Assembly (NCBI RefSeq): GCF_000499845.2
Contig: NC_023749.2
Span: forward strand, 28,730,381-28,794,380
DNA from: Phaseolus vulgaris
Taxonomy: Eukaryota > Streptophyta > Magnoliopsida > Fabales > Fabaceae
Length of the DNA stretch: 64,000 nt
Reading direction: 5' to 3'
The position numbers were made by a program, and so were the translations under genes. The notes under the pieces are model-generated. The model did no database searches. It was not told where the DNA came from and worked only from the letters and a program-made list of their open reading frames with translations. Positions 58,482 to 64,000 of this stretch are shown here, one piece after another (positions within the stretch are counted from its first letter, which is position 1; every line of letters starts with the position of its first letter).

Positions 58482-60693
58482 TAGGCTAATCCTCAGGAGC
58501 CTCTAAAGGCACGATTTTGCCCTCAACTATCTCGTTCATCGGGCTGCACTCAGTGACGTTTATCCTCAGGTTCGCACAAGCCGCTTGAGCAAGGGCCTCA
58601 GCAAACCCGTCGGCGAATGCAGTCGCAGCTTCTTGGACCAGCTCTTGCTCTGCTTTCTTAAATTGCTCAGCTTGAGAGGCCAGCTCTTGGTCTTTGGCCG
58701 CTAAAGCTTCGACCAGCTCTTGATCTTTAGCCTACAGAGCCTTGACCATCTCCGCCTGCAACGTTGTGTTTTCAGCAGCTAGCAAGTCGCAAGAATTGGT
58801 CTTGGCCTCAAGTGCTGCCTCGGTTTTGGCCAGCTTCTGCTCCCGATCGACGCAGTGGTCTTCAAGTTTCTTCTGTTGTGCCTTAGAAGTTTCCACCGCG
58901 TCTTTGAGGTCCACTACTTGCACACGAAGGGGCACCACCTACCCCAGGAGTTCAGCATGGGCTTGCCCCGCTTCGTGCAGCCTTTTGCTAGCCTCCTCTT
59001 TGGCCTTCTGAGCCAGCTTCAAGGAGTCTTTGTAGGCCTCCTCTTGGCGGGCCCAGCGACGCGCCAAGGTTTCCTTCTCCTCCTTCAGAGAAGCGCACTC
59101 CTTCTCCAGAGCTTGAAGGGCGAAGACTTCGCTAGCTTTGGTCCTGGCCTGATCGCGCCAAGTGTTGGCACAGGCCATGAAGGCACCAAGGTAGAAGTTC
59201 ATGCCTTCCTTCTTAGCTCCCTCAGCTTGGCTGCCTGGAGACATCTTTTGAAAGTATCCCCTCAGCATCTCTTGGACTGGTGGGGGAAGTTCTGGAGCAG
59301 GTGTAGGAGTAGGTGTGGGCTTAGATTCAACTCCACCCTCCAAAGCCATTTGTTGTGGTGGAGACGTGGCGCTTGGAGGGTGCTCCCTAAGAGATTCGGC
59401 CCCATGAGAAGAGGAAGATGTGGAGACGACAACCTAGGTGGTCCTCCTCCTTTTGAAGACTTGTCCTTTAGCAGACTCCTCTTCATTTTCCGAAGGAACC
59501 CCCACCACCCCTTTGCCTTTGTCAAGGGGGGCTGGTGCAGCGGTAGTTTCGGACAAGGCAAGGGGGATGGCCGCTTTGGGAGGTGGTGAGTTTGGGGGGG
59601 TGAATTGGAGAGGGAAGAGCTTGGGGATTTGTTGTTTGGGAAGGGTTTTGGGGACGAGGGGTTGGAGAGGTAGCAGCGGTTTCGGAGGTTGGAGGTATGG
59701 AATCCACAACCCCTTTTAACGTGGCTTCGCCTTTGGATTTCAAAGCCTGGGCGAGCTTCAATCTCCTGTTCCTATCCATCTTTGAATTTGCACCAAGAAG
59801 ACAAACATGGTAAGAGTTAGGGACAAGCTAAGTTACTGCATGAGGAAAACAGATAATTCATGTTCAAGCAAGAGTGAAAAACGAAAAGAGACAGAAAGCA
59901 AACAGTTGAATAGGGAATGATTCTCATACTTATGTATCGGGTGAGGGCTTCATCGTCTTATTCACGAGATATCATAATATAGGTATCAAGGACCCCCACG
60001 CTGGCCAGAATTTGACAAACCTCTCGATCAGTCGAGGGCAGCTCATCTAAGGACTTGGGCTTGGTCAGCTTGACTTCTTACACCCAGTACAAAGGGAAGC
60101 CATCCAAAGCGGCGCGGTCGTGCTCAGAGCAGCACACCTTGAAGAATTTTCCCTCCAGCCTTTGTAAGATTGCTGGAATAGGGGAGGACGACTCTTCCGA
60201 CGATGCCGCTGAAGCTCACCCATAAGCTTTTCCCTTGCTTCTTCACCTTGAAGAAGTGAAGGAAGATGTCCACTACGGGGGGTTGCCCGAAGTACCCGCA
60301 CAAGATACCGAAGGCCTTGACGAACGCCTAGCTGTTGGGGTGAAGCTGGGCAGGGGCAACATTGATCTCCGTGAGAAGCTCCCTTTCGAACCCAGAAAAA
60401 GGCAGGCGCATCCCAATGCGCTTGAATACTGTTTGGTAGAAGAAGAAAAATGGTACCCCATTGTTGGATCTCTCGTCCCCACAGACAGGTTCGCCTGGGA
60501 TGTAGGGAAGCACAGATATATCCACGTCGTGCCTCCTAGCAAAGGCGCGATGCTGGTAGATGCTTGGGTCGCCAATGTGGTCCCTCCAATCCTTCATGGA
60601 GGTTAGGCTTGAGCACTTAGGGAGCAACTTGTCAGGGGCCCAGGGGTAAAAGGCTCTGTAGTTGACCCTTGGAGGTGGAGGAGTACGCGCCAT
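58482..60693 (-). pseudogene. Tat antisense ORF (PF04195-like), broken
   Basis: The ATG at 60693 (MARTPPPPRVNYRAFYPWAP) leads into the domain: PFFFFYQTVFKRIGMRLPF, NVAPAQLHPNS, then a TAG at 60330-60328 where the copy at 672 has Trp. The domain continues with FVKAFGILC, VVDIFLHFF and LWVSFSGIVGRV. An intron-like gap around 59790-60010 separates a second part that starts MDRNRRLKLAQALKSKG. That part has a Pro/Ser linker and a long coiled coil ending near 58482. TAG codons at 59436, 58941 and 58734 and a frame change near 59550 break it. It lies between integrase and 3' LTR, opposite in strand to gag-pol, the standard Tat arrangement. Function unknown. Confidence 0.75.
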
Positions 60694-61253
60694 TGAGGAA
60701 AGCTGAAGAAGGAAGAAGAGAAAGGGTTTAGCAAATGAAGGTTAAGGTGCAATAGGGGAAGAAACCCTAGGAAAAACCCTACCCACGCGAGAGATTGAGA
60801 AGAGGGGAAACAGGGAAATGAGGAAGGAGAGTAAGAAAGCGAAGAAGATAAACAGACCCAGGCAATAATATTAACGAAGAAAGTCAAGAGAAAGAGCCAT
60901 TGAAGGAGAAAAATCATACCTTTGAGAGTTTGGGTTGATGAAGGCTTGAGGTGTGAAGAGAGGACGTAGAGAGACCTTCGAGAAGATGAACAGTATTGAG
61001 GAATGCGAAGAGTGATGAAACAGTAACTAGGAGCGTGCGTTTTTGAAAGATATAACGTAAACTTGACGAGCGCGAGGGGCGTTAAGTGATTCAGCCACGT
61101 GTCAAGAGATTAAAGCGTGACTTAAGGTGTCACATCACCAGCATAGAGAATGTCAGGTCACCAGCTCAGAGAATGTCACGTCATCAAAGCGCCACGTGGA
61201 CGGTAGGGCGAGGCCTAAGTCCTAGTCTTTTTGCTGAAAACAGTTGTCAGCTC

Positions 61254-61269
61254 AAGACTAGGGGGCTTG
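61254..61269 (+). promoter_or_regulatory. Polypurine tract
   Basis: AAGACTAGGGGGCTTG abuts the 3' LTR and matches the tract at 42938-42954. Confidence 0.75.
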
Positions 61270-62326
61270 TGCTGGTGTTGACCAAAGTCAAAGTCAAACA
61301 TATGGTGGGGACCACTAAGGAGGAAAGTCAGCATGTTGACCGCTTGGGGCGCTGCCAGGTTTGGGTGTCGCCAGCCTTGGGCGTCGCCAAGTATGGGCAT
61401 CGCCAAGTTTGGGCGTCGCCAGGTTTGGGCGTCTCCCATCCTAGAGGCACAACCCGTTATTCTAAAAGTATGTTTCGGCTCAGATGGTGACACCCTCCGA
61501 TACCCACGGGTAGGGAAGACCGTGGAGGGGTCATCCCAGCAAGAGGCCACGGTACGGACGAGGAGGCCTCGGGCCCTGGTACCCCAGAACAGTAACAAGG
61601 GAAAAGAGAAAGGTGGCTTCAAGGTCATATCCCCAGTACCAGTAGGGAGTAACCTGACTCGTGAAGTACCCACGCCACCTCTAGAGAATCCCTGGGATAG
61701 ATACGACCCAGGAGAGGGCCACGCCCAGGGGTAATCCATGTGCGTGGTACGAGAGGAAGGCTGATACGCTCCCAGGGCGAGTGACTAGAGGCTGGGGCGC
61801 AAGAGTTGGCACCCAGGTAGTCACCCCTTGCGCCAGATGCACTTCGAGGAAGGAAGACTTACACGCTGGAATTTCCCTAAGTTGGGTTACAGCGTCGTAA
61901 GGCCTTCCACGTGGAGTTGCGGTTAAGTCAGAAAGGCCACGTGGCAATAAGCACTGAAACCCAAGGTATATAAGCTTCTCTGAAAGCTTAGTAAGGTACA
62001 TTTTCACACAGTTTACACACACTCTAATTTTTGCTCGCTTACTCATTGTATGCACGAGTGGTTCGAGAGAGAGAAAGAGAGTTAGTTATGATTCAGTTAC
62101 ACGCCTTCAGAGCATTCAGTTACGGTGCTCCGATACAGAGGTGTTTGGTATTTTCTGCTTGCTGACTTGATCGTCGGAGTGCAAACGGCCGCGAGGGCGC
62201 CCTTTTGTTCTCTCCATTTTAGGTGATCACAGCAGAGTAGGGTGAAGATCTGATTTGGAGACAAAGGAGTCCTTGTTCGTGGGTCAAAGCAACGCACGAA
62301 GATCTTTTCGGTCAACCGGCAGAACA
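61270..62326 (+). repeat. 3' LTR of the Tat element (1,057 bp)
   Basis: It starts TGCTGGTGTTGACC and ends CAACCGGCAGAACA. Five exact-period 16-bp units occupy 61354-61433 ('GCCAGGTTTGGGTGTC' type). It contains about 550 bp that the 5' LTR lacks. TATATAA is near 61974. Confidence 0.88.
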
Positions 62327-62331
62327 CATAT

Positions 62332-62646
62332 TAAAACCGCTTAACAGAATTCTGTTAAGGTTTGCAGGAAAACAATTGATTGTTTTGTCGAAACTATCGA
62401 TTGTTTTGGTTTGACAGCAAAGTCAACCAACTTTTTCAAAAACTGCTAAGGTAAAACAACCTGTTGAAATTTTGTAGCTTTTTAGAAAACACATCTTTTC
62501 AAAAAGTTAAAGATTCAAATGAACTTGGATCAACTTAAGGAGTGAATTAAGAAGTTTCAAACAACTAGACAACACACACACACCCAACAGTAAGGTCTTC
62601 AAGCTTTCCCCTTGGATTTGGAGACATCAAGGCATCTTGTTCAACA
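62332..62646 (-). repeat. 5' LTR of the second gag-only element, outer part
   Basis: It continues the LTR interrupted at 50893. A degenerate motif pair is at 62376/62397. It ends GTTCAACA next to the duplication ATTTG. Confidence 0.9.
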
Positions 62647-62711
62647 ATTTGAGCTATTTTATTTCTACAAGACTTAGTAATAAGGTCTATTATATGAAGA
62701 TAAAGGTGATA

Positions 62712-62945
62712 TACCCTGCCAACACCTCTCAATCGATTCGATATGGATGGAGCCTTAACTGGCATACCCTGGTGATACCGCTCAATTTGGTTTGGTCTGG
62801 ACATAACCCTAACCAGCATACCCTGCCAACTTCTCTCACTCGGTTCGGTCTGGATGGAGCCTTAATTGGCTTACCCTGTCGATACCGCTCATTTTGGTTT
62901 GGTCTGGATGTAGCCTTTACCGGCATACCCTGCCAAAACCGATCA
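62712..62945. repeat. 53/54-bp alternating tandem repeat
   Basis: 'TACCCTG' recurs at 62712, 62765, 62819, 62872 and 62926 with intervals 53, 54, 53, 54. Odd units resemble odd units and even units even ones, so the higher-order unit is a 107-bp dimer. Confidence 0.9.
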
Positions 62946-63010
62946 GCACACACAAGTTAACCTTTTAACTTGACGCAAATAAACTTAAAATAAAATTATT
63001 GATTAACAAG

Positions 63011-63165
63011 AGGTCTATCACCCATTCAACTTATTCGATTAAACGCTCACATTGAAGACCGATCGCCCATTCAACTTGTTCAATTAAACATTCACATTGA
63101 AGATCGATCGCCCATTCAACTTGTTCGATTAAACATTCACATTAAAGGCTGATCGCCCATTTAAA
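63011..63165. repeat. 45-bp tandem repeat
   Basis: 'CCCATTCAACTTGTTCGATT' starts at 63021, 63066, 63111 and, shortened, 63156, an exact 45-bp period. Confidence 0.9.
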
Positions 63166-63262
63166 TAAAGACCGACATTTTAACTTGCGAAAATTTTGCT
63201 TAAATCCATTTAGACCGAACACACAAAGTAGTAAAAGAAAGTAGCTGAGAAGGAGTGCCAAT

Positions 63263-63350
63263 AATTGAAAAGAACACTCCCTGACCGACCAATCAGGGAG
63301 TGCTAAGAATTGAAAAGAACACTCCCTGACCGACCGATCAGGGAGTGCCA
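63263..63350. repeat. Two 45-bp units each with a 10-bp hairpin
   Basis: CACTCCCTGA and TCAGGGAGTG pair around 8-base loops at 63275-63302 and 63320-63347. The second unit overlaps the end of the ORF at 63303. Confidence 0.85.
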
Positions 63351-63992
63351 AGGAACAGGTTGGGTGGGGTGAGAAGTATAGTAAGAGAGAAAGGAAGAAG
63401 GAGAAAGGTGAAGGCGTAGGACGTCACATAACAGGCGAAAGGCCTGAATGGACGCCCAGGTGTTTGGATGAATCTGGGTGGGATCCACATAGAGTGACCA
63501 AAGGACGCCCATTGTAAACTCGTCAAAAGGCAAAGAAACATGCAAGTCTGGAAAGAGATAAACATACAAGTAGAAGAATGGGGGACCGATACCTGGTCTC
63601 CCCATACAAACACTCTCGATGGACGGGCATGGATGAACGCTAAAGAAGCTAGAATGCCCGTCCGCCTTTAAAACCGGGCACTTATCCAAAAACTTGGACA
63701 CAAAAGCCTCGGTCAAATAGGCTGACGAGATTCCAACCACCGTAGGGTCTACCCAGCTAAGATCCACCAGAGGAACACCTTGCAGGGGAGAGTCCGACCG
63801 GTCAACAACATTGGTCGGGTCATCCCCCCTAACAACCTCTACCTGGAGTGATACGTCGGCCACCCTGACTGACAAAGAGTCGGTTCTACAGGACCCAGAA
63901 GAAGACGAAGAAGAAGAGGACGAAGACGAAAGACGGGCAAGAGGAGGAGAAGGGGGATCAGAAGAAGATACGGGTCGAGACAAGGTCAACAT
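63303..63992 (-). CDS. Tat antisense ORF (PF04195-like), possibly whole
   Basis: It starts at 63992, 9 bp from the window edge, with MLTLSRPVSSSDPPSPPLAR. A Ser run is followed by the domain: FFYLYVYLFPDLHVSLPFDE, MGVLWSLYVDPTQIHPNTWA and QAFRLLCDVLRLHLSPSSFL. It is 229 residues with no internal stop and is the least damaged of the three antisense ORFs here. The parent element should read on the plus strand with its 3' LTR to the right of the window; its pol is not in view. An upstream start outside the window cannot be excluded. The stop lies inside a tandem hairpin repeat, so the C-terminus may be truncated. Confidence 0.6.
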   Translation of the reverse strand: MLTLSRPVSSSDPPSPPLARLSSSSSSSSSSSGSCRTDSLSVRVADVSLQVEVVRGDDPTNVVDRSDSPLQGVPLVDLSWVDPTVVGISSAYLTEAFVSKFLDKCPVLKADGHSSFFSVHPCPSIESVCMGRPGIGPPFFYLYVYLFPDLHVSLPFDEFTMGVLWSLYVDPTQIHPNTWASIQAFRLLCDVLRLHLSPSSFLSYYTSHPTQPVPWHSLIGRSGSVLFNS

Positions 63993-64000
63993 GACTAACC

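Larger units (their letters stand above)
50894..62326 (+). mobile_element. Tat-type Ty3/Gypsy element with both LTRs (11,433 bp)
   Basis: The duplication CATAT stands at 50889-50893 and 62327-62331, and the paralogous LTR at 46270 shows the unfilled site. Order: LTR, primer site, gag, protease, acidic linker, RT, RNase H, second RNase H, integrase, tandem repeats, antisense ORF, polypurine tract, LTR. The 5' LTR is about half the length of the 3' LTR. Many stops, about 400 bp missing between RT and RNase H, and a lost integrase residue make it non-autonomous. Confidence 0.92.
45549..62646 (-). mobile_element. Second gag-only Copia-type element, interrupted by a Tat element
   Basis: The duplication ATTTG flanks it (45544-45548 and 62647-62651). 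On the minus strand: 5' LTR (62646-50163, split by the Tat insertion), primer site, gag, about 2.1 kb of non-coding DNA, polypurine tract, 3' LTR (46594-45549). Without the Tat element and one CATAT, the split LTR is 1,046 bp, exactly the length of the other LTR. No enzyme domain is encoded. Confidence 0.92.

Noticed and set aside
62712..63165. CRISPR-like look of regularly spaced repeats
   Set aside because: Units are contiguous with no variable spacers, and the surroundings are plant retroelements.

Overview
The window reads as nuclear DNA of a flowering plant. Nested LTR retrotransposons, AT-rich spacers and one small family of intron-containing cysteine-rich secretory peptide genes fill it. 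A legume such as Phaseolus or Vigna seems most likely from the style of the retroelements, but that is an inference. I see no bacterial-type gene, rRNA, tRNA gene or CRISPR array. Almost every long reading frame belongs to a retrotransposon, and most are broken.

Layout, left to right. (1) 1-5.5 kb: a minus-strand Ty3/Gypsy element of the Tat type. It keeps gag and protease, has lost reverse transcriptase and integrase, and carries the lineage's antisense ORF on the plus strand. (2) 5.5-18.5 kb: a Copia RT scrap, then a second minus-strand Tat element. That element is split by a complete plus-strand Copia element (8410-13206, target duplication AAAAA) and by a solo LTR (14627-16551, target duplication TTCTC). 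(3) 18.5-20.3 kb: scraps of other retroelements. (4) 20.3-31.3 kb: an AT-rich segmental duplication array holding three copies of a defensin-like gene on the minus strand. Copy 1 is frameshifted, copy 2 is intact, and copy 3 has lost its splice donor. (5) 31366-36601: a gag-only Copia-type element on the minus strand (target duplication GCTCA). (6) 36726-37573: a solo Tat LTR inside a fourth scrap of the duplication. (7) 38.4-45.1 kb: a 5'-truncated plus-strand Tat element (39.33-44.13 kb) lying between two arms of an inverted repeat. (8) 45549-62646: a second gag-only Copia-type element (target duplication ATTTG). Its right LTR is split by an 11.4-kb Tat element (50894-62326, target duplication CATAT). 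(9) 62.65-64 kb: three satellite-like tandem repeats and another Tat antisense ORF running off the right edge.

The Tat elements share one plan: gag, aspartic protease, RT, RNase H, a second RNase H-like domain, integrase, an array of tandem repeats, then an ORF on the opposite strand next to the 3' LTR. Their nonsense codons are nearly all TAG at CAG/CTG sites, the signature expected from deamination of CHG-methylated cytosine.

The most striking unexplained signal is in the gag-only Copia family. A 16-bp palindrome-like motif, AAACAATCGGTTGTTT, always occurs in pairs whose centres lie exactly 21 bp apart. I count seventeen pairs in three elements, in LTRs, in internal non-coding DNA and inside the gag reading frame. 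The most host-relevant gene is the intact defensin-like copy at 27509-27863.
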